The notes: a model not told the origin generated them from the letters alone. A DNA stretch of 64,000 nucleotides from Epinephelus fuscoguttatus (GCF_011397635.1 NC_064755.1:38298059-38362058); one strand, 5' to 3'; shown: positions 49,101-57,433, counted from the first letter of the stretch. Numbers and translations are program-made.

Positions 49101-51320
49101 AAGTCTGCAGCCTTCCAGGATGATTGCCAGTTGACGTAGGACCTGATTGTGCCTCCATGTGTAGCAGCCTGTGGGATGGAGCTGATCCTGAGCCTGCTGG
49201 TGAGGGACCACATGCTGCTGTTGAGCAAGTCTTTGAATACTTAACCAGTTGGTCTGCATACACCTTGAGAATCTGGCCAGAGATGCCATCAGGTCTAGTT
49301 GTCTTTTGTGAATGAATCCCTTCAAAGGATCTGCAGATATCGGCCCTGGATTTGACTCATGGGCCTTTTGTACTCAGCTGAGGAGTCGTTCTACAGAGAA
49401 GATGTTCAGCTAATCTCTGAGAGATGCAGAAATCACTTAAGCACTGCTGGTTTCTCCTTTTATAGTCTGTGATGGTTTATAGTCCAGCCTAGGGATGTCA
49501 CGATTACTTGAAACGCCACGGTTCATTATTCATTCAAGATTCCTCAACACTGTCACTCTCCAAAGATTATGCCAGGACGCAGAACCATATACAGTAGGTC
49601 AGCGCAACTCGCACGGAACGAAAACAGAATTACATAAGCGGCGTCTCCGAGTGATGAAGTATGGATGAAGAAGACTTCCCCCTCCCCAAAAAATGGATAA
49701 AGTCAGCTGTGTGGTATCATTTTGGCTATCGCAAAATGACCAACATGCCGCAAAAAAGTCGCGGCCAAAGGATCAAACACAAGCAACATGATACAACACC
49801 TGCGGGTCAACCACCCGGCTTTACATGCGCAAGTAAAGGTAAATGCACAATAACTGGGTTAAAATACGTCAGTCTCAATGTATGTAATGTAACATTGAAT
49901 TAAAAATTATATGTTAGAGTGGCATTTGCAATTAATGACGTAGTGGTATGATACGAGTTGGGCTTACAGTGCAACATGACAAGCTAAGGCACGTCTCAAA
50001 ACTTTTTTGATGGATAGTTTTGCAGTTTGTGTGCACACAGCGTGAGGTTGTAATGGTTGTGGGTCCATGTAGCTCTTTGGAGTGAGACAACAGGCAGAAA
50101 CTCATGTCCACACGAGTGCGGGATTTCACAAATGCTCGTCGTTTATTTTTACATCAACTTAAAAACACTCCAAGCTTACCAAGCATGAACAAAATAGTCG
50201 CCACACGTACTTAAAACCATCACTGTTGTGTTGAGAGATAAAAGAAGAAGCAGGAGCACGTAAGTATACGTCCGACCAGCGTTGGGTGCGCTCAACAGAC
50301 TCAAATCATAACAGGCGCTGCTTGATGACGTTGCTGCTAGGCGACACAGTAGACACCATGTTAAAGGCACATTTCATACATTCGACTGTTACAAGTTCAA
50401 ATCCTTTTTTTAGTCGTCGGACTGTTTCAGTGTCAGTGTGCAATGTGGAAGATATACATAATGTCTTCTAAAGGTCCTCAGTCAGTGAACATTTAGCATT
50501 AGTATTACCTCCTTTTGCTTCCTCCCATTTGTGTTGAGTAAATATTGGACTTGTCCTTCCAGCACGATGTCTGTTTCATTTATTATTAACACTGCATGAG
50601 ATATGCTCTCAATTTATTTGTGTAATTGTAATTTAAAGAGAACAAAAAGACACACACATCCTAGAAAAAACTTAGACTGCTGGACCACAAAGAGGCATGT
50701 AGTAAAAGTAGAGTCTGCACACTATTTTTTGGTTACTTTTCTTTGTTGCTATATTATTTTTGTTATGTTGGCATGGAAATAAATGAAACTTAAAGATCTA
50801 TAAGGAGTGTTCATGTGATTTTACACATTTATAGTATGAAATTAATTAATGCATAATAATCGTGATAATCGTAAAACTGTGATTATTTCTCTGACAATAA
50901 TTGTACCAAGAAAATCTATAATCGTGACATCCCTAGTCCAGCCCACGCTTCTGGTATTGGAGCACTGGTAGTTGACTCCAGTTTGTCCCTGTATTGTCTC
51001 TTTGCACTGCTTATAGCTCTCCGAAGCACATACCTGGACTGCCTGTGCTCCAAATCACCAGAGTTGTAGAGGTCACCCTTGCTATAAGTTTGGCTCTGAC
51101 TTCCCTGTTAACTCAGGGACTTCTGATTCATGAATGTCCGTACAGTATTCCTTGTTGTGACATCATCAATGCATTTGCTAGTGTAGCCAATGACTGCACC
51201 CAGGTCAGGGTCTATGATGATGTCCTAAAACACAAACACTGCTCCACCACTGATCTGTATCTGAAATTCCTCTTCATTAATCTGACTTCCTGTCGTTGCA
51301 GCGATGAAACTTCCATCTGA
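19681..51320 (+). CDS. celsr1: Cadherin EGF LAG seven-pass G-type receptor (Celsr1-like), complete gene
   Basis: This is an atypical cadherin and adhesion GPCR of the flamingo family, acting at cell junctions in planar cell polarity. My 34-exon model (exon groups below) sums to 9,018 nt, 3,005 aa plus stop, with every junction in phase. Domain order: signal peptide, nine cadherin repeats (about residues 246-1166), EGF and laminin-G modules (about 1,180-1,930), laminin-type EGF (about 1,933-2,033), HormR (about 2,034-2,099), GAIN/GPS (2,100-2,441), seven helices (2,442-2,714), cytoplasmic tail. CELSR1 is preferred over CELSR2/3 because of [42 protein letters not shown] and the length. Teleosts have celsr1a and celsr1b; I cannot tell which this is. 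The start is the first in-frame ATG (19681, G at -3 and +4), which begins a hydrophobic signal peptide. Confidence 0.9.
23270..24935 (-). mobile_element. L2/CR1-like LINE, 5'-truncated and internally deleted
   Basis: The - strand encodes reverse-transcriptase C-terminal sequence: an open frame at 23968-24549 with [20 protein letters not shown] and [20 protein letters not shown], typical of L2/CR1-group elements in fish. Further upstream, [20 protein letters not shown] (24621-24821) is an internal RT segment joined directly to later sequence, so the catalytic YADD region is missing. The 3' end (left side on +) carries TTTTATTTATAAAGCCC and an (ATCA)n-type tail. Inactive copy in celsr1 intron 1. 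Confidence 0.85.
24936..29812. other. celsr1 intron 1, remainder: low-complexity and degenerate tandem repeats
   Basis: No exon was seen. Contents: (GT)n at about 25,951-25,994; TA-rich run at about 26,790-26,840; a degenerate AT-rich tandem array at about 26,220-27,360 with recurring TTTAACTTTAACT and AAAATTTGATCTAATT; (TG)n at about 28,583-28,634; (GA)n at about 28,840-28,871; a degenerate array at about 28,970-29,400 built on TTCACTGTGATGTTGTTTAC; and (TCC)n at about 29,627-29,669, shortly before exon 2. Confidence 0.8.
29813..38373 (+). CDS. celsr1: celsr1 exons 2-13: EGF-like and laminin-G modules
   Basis: Exons: 29813-30463, 32137-32359, 32903-33018, 33401-33489, 35034-35179, 36207-36370, 36555-36680, 36795-36961, 37095-37280, 37586-37699, 37964-38138, 38232-38373. 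Exon 2 finishes the membrane-distal block (VRLDNM ... FLSPLL) and carries EGF modules beginning [12 protein letters not shown] and [10 protein letters not shown]. Exon 3 adds the [16 protein letters not shown] and starts laminin-G 1, which runs to [20 protein letters not shown]. Exon 8 is an EGF ([11 protein letters not shown]), exons 9-11 form laminin-G 2, and exons 12-13 give two more EGFs. These modules act in the extracellular space. All borders are GT-AG. Confidence 0.88.
30464..32080. repeat. celsr1: Minisatellite copied from the celsr1 EGF exon end, split by an insertion
   Basis: Right after exon 2 the intron repeats the exon's last bases and donor: GTCAGTGTCCCCACAACTAC, followed by ACCGGTCAGTTACCTTATAAA, recurs at 30,480-30,650 and again at about 31,850-32,080. 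Several copies keep the donor-like GGTCAGTT. The two blocks are separated by about 1.2 kb of unrelated sequence, so the array existed before that insertion. Confidence 0.85.
30660..31850. mobile_element. Insertion of uncertain class with hairpin and (TA)n
   Basis: This block interrupts the EGF-derived minisatellite. It holds a long (TA)n run (about 31,073-31,165) and an inverted pair of about 35 bp: TTAGTCACAACATGATTGAG at about 31,390 against its near-reverse-complement at about 31,590-31,625. A short frame at about 30,858-30,957 reads [12 protein letters not shown] and then [11 protein letters not shown], a CxxC zinc-knuckle-like pattern seen at the start of some transposase-like fish proteins, then stops. 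Ends and target duplication were not resolved. Confidence 0.5.
32360..32902. other. celsr1 intron 3, unremarkable
   Basis: I see only unique intron sequence, AT-rich, with no repeat boundary, ORF or RNA signature. Confidence 0.6.
33540..34240. repeat. Degenerate minisatellite of about 37 bp in celsr1 intron 5
   Basis: Recurrent GTCCGACTCAGAGGGATCAG followed by TGAACCGAACCTGAG, with many substitutions, about 18 copies. Period is roughly 36-38 bp. It lies between laminin-G 1 exons 33401-33489 and 35034-35179. The rest of that intron (34,240-35,033) shows nothing notable. Confidence 0.85.
35180..36206. repeat. celsr1 intron 6 with (GT)n and a MITE end
   Basis: A (GT)n run follows the donor at about 35,189-35,213. 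From about 35,604 to 35,690 the sequence (AGCCCAGTTCAGACCAAAGA ... GTTGCAGAGAAAAGTTGCAG ... GTGTGAACTGGCC) is an inverted relative of about 45,765-45,845 in a later celsr1 intron. This marks ends of a dispersed inverted-repeat element family. No exon was found. Confidence 0.55.
36681..36794. repeat. celsr1: Short tandem copies of the celsr1 exon 9 acceptor region
   Basis: The intron before exon 9 holds imperfect upstream copies of the acceptor and exon start: GTCCACAGTCATGTTACTTT, GTCCACAATCGTGTCCCCTC, GTCCGCAGCCATGTCCTCTC, then the used GTCCACAG|TCATGCCGACCCCT. Only the last copy continues into the conserved laminin-G 2 sequence. This is a small instance of the border-copying pattern seen elsewhere in the window. 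Confidence 0.8.
38501..41889 (+). CDS. celsr1: celsr1 exons 14-23: laminin-EGF, HormR, GAIN and GPS
   Basis: Exons: 38501-38621, 38699-38879, 39443-39544, 39649-39743, 39821-40030, 40266-40446, 40651-40788, 40870-41077, 41226-41393, 41769-41889. [20 protein letters not shown] opens the laminin-type EGF. HormR is marked by GLWWPRTKF and [11 protein letters not shown]. The GAIN domain follows ([35 protein letters not shown]). The GPS keeps its cysteines and tryptophans ([16 protein letters not shown]), but the cleavage segment reads [13 protein letters not shown] instead of the usual CxCxHxTxFAVLM type. Autoproteolysis is therefore not expected. The acceptor of exon 19 (GTGTAG) is weak. Confidence 0.88.
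38650..38698. repeat. celsr1: Triplicated acceptor of celsr1 exon 15
   Basis: Three tandem copies of an approximately 18-bp unit (AACTTGTGTTTT...) end in AATTGT, CAGTGTG and CCAG. The last two are AG acceptors 18 nt apart, so use of the inner one would add six codons in frame (CELV..-type) to the laminin-EGF. The downstream AG, leading into ENYFRPDGG, fits the family. Confidence 0.75.
38960..39440. repeat. Long polypyrimidine tract before celsr1 exon 16
   Basis: Nearly 480 bp of irregular C/T-rich sequence (CTTCCTTGCCTCCTTCCCTG and similar) leads up to the CGTCTTACAG acceptor. It is low-complexity and not a clean tandem repeat. The long open frames within it are compositional. Confidence 0.8.
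41394..41765. repeat. Minisatellite of about 41 bp filling celsr1 intron 22
   Basis: About nine copies of GTGCTAAGCTAGGCTAACAG plus TTCCCCCTGCTTCCAGTGTTT. Each carries a pyrimidine run ending in CTTCCAG, resembling an acceptor. The array fills almost the whole intron between the GAIN exon (donor at 41394) and the GPS exon (acceptor TGTTTCAG ending 41768). Confidence 0.9.
41976..43328 (+). CDS. celsr1: celsr1 exons 24-28: seven-transmembrane domain
   Basis: Exons 41976-42351, 42513-42625, 42723-42802, 42945-43071 and 43206-43328 encode residues 2442-2714. Helix 1 is the Leu/Phe-rich [18 protein letters not shown]. Then come [20 protein letters not shown] (helix 2), the helix 3 region [35 protein letters not shown] (helix 4), [18 protein letters not shown] (loop and helix 5), [18 protein letters not shown] (helix 6) and [20 protein letters not shown] (helix 7). 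These are the class B2 (adhesion) GPCR landmarks, including the CWLS loop cysteine. Exon 24 is long (376 nt), joining helices 1-4. Confidence 0.92.
43638..51320 (+). CDS. celsr1: celsr1 exons 29-34: cytoplasmic tail and stop
   Basis: Exons 43638-43729, 45410-45516, 46159-46287, 46538-46756, 46840-47149 and 51302-51320. The tail carries [14 protein letters not shown], the [10 protein letters not shown] motif seen in CELSR1, a Ser/Asp stretch ([20 protein letters not shown]), a Gly/Glu-rich linker and [18 protein letters not shown], matching the CELSR KGILK block. Two ends are possible. Splicing at 47150 to the small exon at 51302 gives ...KSDDETSI and stop at 51318-51320, with a good acceptor (TTCCTGTCGTTGCAG). 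Reading through the donor gives ...KSE and stop at 47151-47153. The last exon is the least certain part of the model. Confidence 0.75.
44054..45153. mobile_element. Harbinger-like MITE with ATA duplication, hosting a nested hAT
   Basis: Ends are TGCTGTGTCTCAAATCACGT at 44054 and its reverse complement, closing at 45153 (AGTATGTGATTTGAGACACA then GCA). ATA flanks both sides (44051-44053, 45154-45156). The related repeat copy in the scn intron has a single uninterrupted ATA at 15226-15228, which acts as the empty site and supports the boundaries. A 3-bp A/T duplication fits PIF/Harbinger. No transposase was seen. It lies in the intron between celsr1 exons 29 and 30. Confidence 0.82.
44239..44761. 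mobile_element. hAT-type MITE nested inside the 44,054-45,153 element
   Basis: The insertion starts TAGAGATGGG and ends CCCATCCCTA, with an exact 8-bp duplication ATCTTGGC at 44231-44238 and 44762-44769. An 8-bp duplication and TAGGGATG-like ends are typical of hAT elements. Length 523 bp; the open frames on both strands have no recognisable transposase motif. Confidence 0.85.
45517..46158. other. celsr1 intron 30 with a MITE end
   Basis: A segment at about 45,765-45,845 (GGCCAGTTCACACCGCTGCA ... AGTCTGAACTGGG) is related, inverted, to the end at about 35,604-35,690. Nothing else is recognisable. Confidence 0.5.
47691..48409. mobile_element. MITE with CATTCACACCAAAAGCG ends
   Basis: Terminal inverted repeats of 17 bp: CATTCACACCAAAAGCG (47691-47707) and its exact reverse complement (48393-48409). 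A subterminal block GTCGCTGGCATCGCGC is present near both ends (about 47,732 and 48,290) in direct orientation. There is no transposase. It lies in the 4.1-kb intron before the last celsr1 exon. Confidence 0.8.
48420..51250 (-). mobile_element. Decayed non-LTR retrotransposon ORF, interrupted by a hAT element
   Basis: On the - strand the pieces 48420-49489 and 50944-51250 give broken frames with [19 protein letters not shown] and downstream VDLDQ..., ...DPNW-like segments separated by stops. I recognise these as the C-terminal part of a fish retrotransposon ORF, possibly of the R2/NeSL type. It is heavily decayed. The hAT insertion at 49490-50935 splits it. Confidence 0.5.
49490..50935 (+). 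mobile_element. hAT element (1,446 bp) with BED-like remnant
   Basis: Ends TAGGGATGTCACGATTA and ATAATCGTGACATCCCTA are inverted repeats, and the 8-bp duplication GTCCAGCC is exact on both sides (49482-49489, 50936-50943). A frame at 49661-49903 reads [20 protein letters not shown] then FGYRK, resembling the start of the BED zinc finger in hAT/ZBED transposases. The catalytic part is absent, so it is non-autonomous. Confidence 0.85.
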
Positions 51321-52300
51321 AGACTTTTCACCTCTGAGATTTACCTGAAGCTGTGGAAACAGGAACCACAGAAGAAGAGGAATAAAAAGAAAAAGAAGAA
51401 CCTGACCTGGATGTTAGAGGTCATGAGGGGAAGGAAAGGTGTGAAGGAGAATTCATCAGGAGTCAGGAAAAGACAGCTGACTGTAATGACGTCATAGACC
51501 CTGTAATGATGTGACGGAGGATGTTACTGAAATGGGTCTGCTGTGGCCAAACTGCAATGTTCTGAAGATGGACAACTGAATGATTATCTTAGATACTAAA
51601 GATTGCTATTATTATTATTATTATTTTTATTATTATCATCTTCGATACTTGGCCTTGTGTGCACTTGTGTGTTCTATAAGCATATTGTTTGTTTTCATCA
51701 ACAGCTGAATGATGCGTCGCTTTAAATGTTGCTGCTGAAGAAACTGTGAAACGTCATGATCTCCTTTCCTTTGGTAAAGGATGCTTCAGTGTCTCCTATG
51801 CTAATGGAGATAAAAAAAAAAGGAAGCGCTGAAGCCCCTACCTTACCAGCTCTTATCACAGCTGACACTGAGAAATAAACTCTGCTCCACAACAGCTAAT
51901 GTTTGCTATGAAACTGGGGGTCAGTGTTTTGTTTCAGGACAGATATTTTGTGTGCTGACTCTATACCGGGTTCAAAAGTTCAGGGAAATCTAATGTTATT
52001 TTGAAATGAACACATCGGACTGTAGATATTCTGCATATATGTATTATTGCTGTAGATATGTTATATTTTTTTATACTTCTGTAAAGCAGACAACTAATGT
52101 TTATGTATACATTTTTTACTTTGTTTGGAATTTAACATAAAAGTTTTTGATAATTTAAGGTGTTCAGACTATGATTTTACACTTAATCTCTATATATTTA
52201 TATGTATTAACCAGAGTAAACTTTGTTACAGCTGTTTAAAGTTTGTCCTCACTGTAAAGAAAGAAACCAGAAATAAATAAAATAAAGTAAGGAGACTTTA
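51321..52300 (+). terminator. celsr1: celsr1 3' UTR and candidate polyadenylation signals
   Basis: After the exon 34 stop, AATAAA occurs at 51874-51879 and clustered copies (AATAAATAAAATAAA) near 52,273. Either could end the transcript. An alternative transcript stopping at 47151-47153 would have a different 3' UTR. No further coding sequence was seen. Confidence 0.45.
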
Positions 52301-52884
52301 AAAGGCATCGAACTGAAATCTCGTCAGGTCAAAACTAATGATATTAATAATAATAAAACATTATTTATATTTAAAAATTGTATACAAAAAGATGTCACAA
52401 AATGAGCTTCACAAAAGATAAGAAATAATGCAATAAATGCAATCAAAAAACAAAAGAGCAATAAAAGAGATTTTAAAAATTAATTCAAAAATGAGAAAAA
52501 TAATAAAAGACAAAATAATAAACAAATCATGATGTTTTATAAGAGTATACCTTAAACTACCAAGTAGTATACAAAGTCTTATTCAGAATGGTGTGTTACT
52601 ACACTGTTGTAGTTTTACCCGAGTACTGTCTTTATATGTAACATTTTATTGTTATTTTCCTTAATCTTTTATTTTTAGACTTAAAGAGTCCCGTAAAATG
52701 TATTAACGTAGTTCTTGTTGACATTGAGTTTCTCAGTATTTTTTTTTTCAGAAAGAAACACTTGAAAAGATTTATTAATTAGACAAAGGTACATAAGCTG
52801 ACAAATGTAACAAAAGTATATTAAGTATATAAAATTAAATTAATTAATTAATTAATTTAATTAATTAATAAAACAAACAGGGCA

Positions 52885-53600
52885 ACAAGATAGGTATAGG
52901 AACAGGTTTCAGGGTAAATGGTTCAGGGTCAGGTACAGATACGGGTTTCAGGGTAAATGGTTCAGAATTAGACACGGACAGATTTTAAGATAAAGGGTTC
53001 ACAGTCTGGTACAGGAACAGATTTCAGGGCAAAGGGTTCAGGGTCAGGTACAGAAACAGGTCTGTAAGTAAAAGGTTCGGGGTCAGTTAAAGGTACAGGT
53101 TTCAGGGTAACGGCTTCAGGGTCAGGTAAAGCCACATGTTTGTGGGTATAGACTTCAGGGTCAGGTACAGGAAAAGGATTTAGGGGTAAAGGCTTCGCGT
53201 TCAGATACATGAATGGGTTTCAGGGTAAAGAGTTAAGGGTCAGGTACAGGTATGTGTTTCAGAGTTAATGGTTCAGGATTGGGTACAGGAACAGATTCAA
53301 CTGTAAAGGGTTCAGGGTCCTGTACAGAAAAGCATTAGGGTATAGTCTTCAGAGTCAGATACAGGAACAGGTTTCAGGGTAAAGAGTTCAGGGTCAGGTA
53401 AAGGTATAGATTTCAAGGTAAAGGCTTCAGGGTCAGGTACAGGTACAGGTTTGTGGGTAAAGGGATCAGAGTCAGGTATAGGTTTCAGGGTAAAGGGTTC
53501 AGGGTCAGGTACAGGTACAGGTTTGTGGGTAAAGGGATCAGAGTCAGGTATAGGTTTCAGGGTAAAGGGTTCAGGGTCAGGTACAGGAACAGGCATAATA
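52885..53600. repeat. GGTTCAGGGTCAGGTACAGG minisatellite (72-bp higher-order unit)
   Basis: Repeats of about 33 and 39 bp, arranged as a 72-bp unit in the right part (GTTTGTGGGT at 53449 and 53521). Because 72 is a multiple of 3 the array is open on both strands; the - strand reads Pro-rich PVPVPDPEPFTLKP-type repeats. There is no start context, splice signal or neighbouring gene, so I treat it as non-coding. Confidence 0.88.
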
Positions 53601-53643
53601 AATGCCTGTTGTCATATAGAGCAGTGTTGTTAGGTTAACAGCA

Positions 53644-53882
53644 AGGGCTGCCCCCGAATTTTCCTAGTCGACCAATAGTTGTGGCCACTTCCTGTTGTCT
53701 GTCCTTTCAAATTAAATTACCACATGCTCCAGTCATATAGGTTTGGATTTGTATTGACAAGGCGCATTTGTTTGTTTGTTCCTTTTTTTTTTTTTTTTTT
53801 GTGACTAAATGACCAGTGAAATCTTGCCGACTAATGACCTTTCTGGTCGATTAACATTTGGTCAATGATGGGGGGCAGCCCT
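53644..53882. mobile_element. MITE with AGGGCTGCCCCC ends
   Basis: The left end AGGGCTGCCCCCGAATTTTC and right end GGGGGCAGCCCT are inverted, with CTAGTCGACCAATAG / TGGTCGATTAACATTTGG as extended inverted similarity. About 239 bp, containing a poly-T tract. The family resembles hAT MITEs; the target duplication is not clear. Confidence 0.7.
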
Positions 53883-53973
53883 AGTATTTACAATATGACA
53901 TAAATACTTTGTAAAATTCTGTTTCAAATTCTGTAATTATTGATCTGATCCCCTTGCGAATTATTAACAGGGT

Positions 53974-56025
53974 TTTGTTTGTTTTTTTGTGATCAAATAT
54001 TTTCTTTTTATTGGAAATCTTGGACACATGGGCAGTCATAAATTACATTTTACAAAATTGGGAAACACAAACACAAAAATACCACCCGGATTCCTCGATG
54101 TGAGTGGGATGTTCGACCAGACTGAGTCCCAGCTGAACTCTGGATCTGGATTCAGTAGGTAAGTCATTCCACTACCTGGTGTCGACAGTTAAGGGTCCAT
54201 AGGTATGTTCTAACAAATGTAAGTACAGCAATGATACCAGACCCCTGGATGGCCTAACGCTGTTGATTAGCTTATGTAAAGGGTGCATTGTAAGGGGAGT
54301 CTGCCAAGGGACCCCATAGGCTTTCATAGATGATCTCAGTTGCAAATAGAAAAAAAAGAGGTACCAGGTCAATTAAAACTAGCCCATTCTGACCAAATAA
54401 GTCCCCCAGTGTGTGAATCCCTCTAGAGCTCAAGCCCGGAAACGTAATAGGACGTCCACCTACTAGAAGACCAAGATTGTTGAATGCAGGGGATAGTACA
54501 TTCCATTTTGAAGTGATCTTACAAAGTTTTTCTGCAGCTCTCCAGACAGTTACTAGCTGGGAGATAATAGGCCCAAAATGAACCCTACATTGATTAATGG
54601 TTACATTTGAATATAGAAGATCTCTCAGCTCAATTGGATGAACCAAACTTTTCTCAAGTTCATGCCATGACACATTGGCTGCTGGGTCAAACCATTTAAG
54701 AAGTGGACGCAGTGTGAAAGCCCAGTAGTAAAGTTTGAAATTAGGTAGCGAAAGGCCACCATCAGCTTTAGCTCACTGTAACAAGGAAATCTTGAGACGG
54801 GGGCACTTCCCATGCCAAACAAATTTAGAGACAGCATCATGGAGTTTATTCCAATATTGGTTTGGAGGTGGCAAAATTACAAAATTGACCCAGGGTAGGA
54901 TATTCATTTTTACAATCGACACTCAGGCTTGGAGCAAATTGGGAAGAGATGACCATCTGTTTAAATCAAGGCAAATTTTGTGGAGGGTATTCTCAAAATT
55001 GTGTTTTATAATAGATTGAATGGAGGGGAAAATGTCTATACCTAAATATTTGAACCATTTCACAATTGGAATTAGAGGTGATAAAGTGGCGGATCTCATC
55101 ACATCATTCAGTGGCATAAGGGCATATTTTGACCAATTTATTTTATAGCCCAAGATGCCACTAAACTGGTCGAAAATAGAAAGCACATGGGCAATCGACT
55201 GGGGAGCCTTCTCAACAAACAATAAATTATCGTCAGCGTATAAGCTGATGCGGTGTTGAGTGCCATTAATCGAGATAGGGGAGACTCCCAAATTGTCTGG
55301 GCGAGTGGCTCCAGGAAGAGGGCAAATGGGAGTGGACTTAGGGGGCATCCCTGACGAGATCCCTTGCCTATCCTAAACGGCAAGGAGCAGATCTTCCCAG
55401 TTAACACCATGGTGGTTGGATTATAGTACAGCACTTTAACCAAACTAATAAATGTGGCACCAAAACCCATTGTTCTAAGCACGGACCACAAATAGGGCCA
55501 CTCGAGCCAATCAAATGCCTTCATGGTGTCTGACGAGAGCACAGCAGTTGGGGGCAGCGAGTTCGCTGCACCATCAATAATTTGCAATAGTCTTCTGACG
55601 TTATCGGATGCTAATCTGGACTCAGTAGAACCAGTTTGGTCACAGTGGACCAGTTTAGTCATATACCCTTGCTACCGTCGCGCCAGCAAAATCTTGAGGT
55701 CTGAATTTAGGAGAGATATAGGTCTATAATTCGCACACTCCGTGGGATCCTTGTTCTTTTTTTTAGAGGTAGGGATATAACGGCCGGATTAACATCCCTA
55801 GAGAAGGCCCCTTTTTCAATAGCATGTTGGAACATATCTAGCATTGGTGGGCCGAGGCAATCTCAAAATGTAAGATACAATTCAGGCGGTATCCCGTCGA
55901 ATCCGGGCGACTTGCCTTTACTCATAGCTTGAGCTGCCTCTCTTATCTCCTCCAAGGAAATAGACACATCCAGGGCCACAGCATCAGTACTGCTGAGCTT
56001 TGGTAACTGGATCCTAGACAGGAAC
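53974..56025 (-). mobile_element. L1-like LINE, 5'-truncated, with 12-bp target-site duplication
   Basis: TATTAACAGGGT flanks both sides (53962-53973, 56026-56037). A T-rich tract at the left end is the poly-A tail of a - strand insertion. The - strand frames 55138-55662, 54923-55348 and 54272-54673 carry L1-clade reverse-transcriptase motifs: SDNVRRLLQIID, the KGSRQGCPLSPL turn, and a YADD catalytic box, followed by NWSKYALMPL. Frames are broken by shifts and stops, and the 5' part is missing, so it is inactive. Confidence 0.87.
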
Positions 56026-56261
56026 TATTAACAGGGTATTAAATACTCTTACTAGTATTAGTCATATACTAGTACTCATGTACTAGTATATGAATATATT
56101 TATAGTCCCTCTTCAGTACAAAGTTGTTACCCTGTTATTCCCCTACCTCTTGGCTTCTTCCCCTGCACACTTTTGTCTCTAAGTATTCAGAATTTTATCA
56201 AAAATAAAATCAACCTCGATGCAACAGAGCAGGCAGTAAACCGTGTTAAGTCAAACAGAAC

Positions 56262-56267
56262 TTTATT
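56262..56267 (-). terminator. Polyadenylation signal of crystallin copy 1
   Basis: AATAAA on the - strand, 30 nt past the stop codon. The surrounding 3' UTR is nearly identical to that of copy 2, where AATAAA is at 61853-61858. Confidence 0.8.
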
Positions 56268-56296
56268 GATAGAGCTTCAGTGTTTCCATGGTGACT

Positions 56297-57343
56297 CTAA
56301 TAGTAAGAGTCCATGATGCGCTTCATGCTCATGAACCTCATGTTGTTCATGCCCATGTTCATGAAGTTCCTGTACTCTCCAGGCCTCATGTACATCATCC
56401 TGCCTCTGTAGTGGGGCTGCTCGTACATCAGCCAGTGTCCGTCCATCACGTGACAGGACATGCAGTTGGACATGCGGTAACGGTCCATGACGTTGTCGCA
56501 GTCGTCCATCAGCTCGTGCATGTGGCCTCCGAAGTTCTCCCTCTCATAGATCCTCATCTTGTAGGAGCCGCGGTGCTGAAACATACAATCAGTCATCAAC
56601 AGTTATTGCCTGACTGTTGCTATGGTTGCCAGCAACAATACACATTTTTGGTAATATTATAAAGATGAGGTCATGTGTTAGAAGAGACTGGAGTCACATC
56701 GGTCAGTAGAATGAAAAAGACTGGTTGTGTGCTTACCATGGGGATCATGCGGCAGGACCTGATGCAGTCGTTCATTCCCATCATGCTCTGGTAGTCAGAG
56801 TACTCGCCCCTCCTCAGAAAATACTGGTTGCCCATGAAGTTGGTGCGGTCATAGACCATGAAGCAGCCTCTCTCCACCCTGCAGGAGTGACACCTACTCA
56901 GGTAGGAGGACATGTCGGCGCAGTCGCTGCTGCACTCATAGGAACGACCCTGGAAGTTCTTGTCCTCGTAGAAGATGACCTGAGTGAGAGACAGAGAGAG
57001 ACGGCCGTGAACGTGATGAAACATCTTTCTATCAGAGCAAAAGAACAAAAGCGCACAACTGGAACTTTTTTTTACAAGGTGACATCATGAACGCTGATGG
57101 TGCTGGAGAGTTTACATCGAGATCTAATTCTGTTTCCAGGAGAAAGATTTGACTGCAGGGTCGAGACTGTAGCTCACCACAGCTGACTTTGACTAGACTC
57201 AAAACATTTATGGTTCTTCTGAATCTCGTCCAAAGTTATTTTATATATTTGTATGATGGAATATAAGTTAATAAACCATCTAAATAGCCTGTTCCTTGTT
57301 CTAATGTTCTCACCCTGCCCATGTTCATGCTGCTGGAAGTCAT
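56297..57343 (-). CDS. crygm: Gamma-crystallin M-type, copy 1
   Basis: This encodes a soluble, Met-rich lens structural protein made of four Greek-key motifs. Three phase-0 exons on the - strand: 57314-57343 ([10 protein letters not shown]), 56737-56979 (81 codons, first two Greek keys, from [20 protein letters not shown]) and 56297-56575 ([20 protein letters not shown] to MDSYY and stop). Total 183 aa, with a nine- or ten-residue N-terminal extension relative to the usual MGK start. The exon pattern (short leader, then one exon per domain) is standard for gamma-crystallins. A TATA box lies upstream (57428-57433) and AATAAA follows (56262-56267). The exact crygm paralogue cannot be named. Confidence 0.94.
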
Positions 57344-57427
57344 GTTGCCTCTCTGGTTGCTCAGCTGGTTGCTGATGCTGCTGTTGTCAGTGGTGGATGT
57401 GTGTTACCTGTGGAGCAGCTGCTGCTC

Positions 57428-57433
57428 TTTATA
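57428..57433 (-). promoter_or_regulatory. TATA box of crystallin copy 1
   Basis: TATAAA on the - strand (CTATAAAGAG context), 85 nt upstream of the start codon, allows a transcription start about 55 nt before the ATG. Gamma-crystallin genes commonly have such compact TATA promoters. Confidence 0.75.

Noticed and set aside
56288..56662. His/Val-rich + strand frames opposite crystallin exon 3 (also 61,879-62,289) and opposite exon 2
   Set aside because: Met codons (ATG) read as His (CAT) on the other strand; preserved in both copies only because the exons are.
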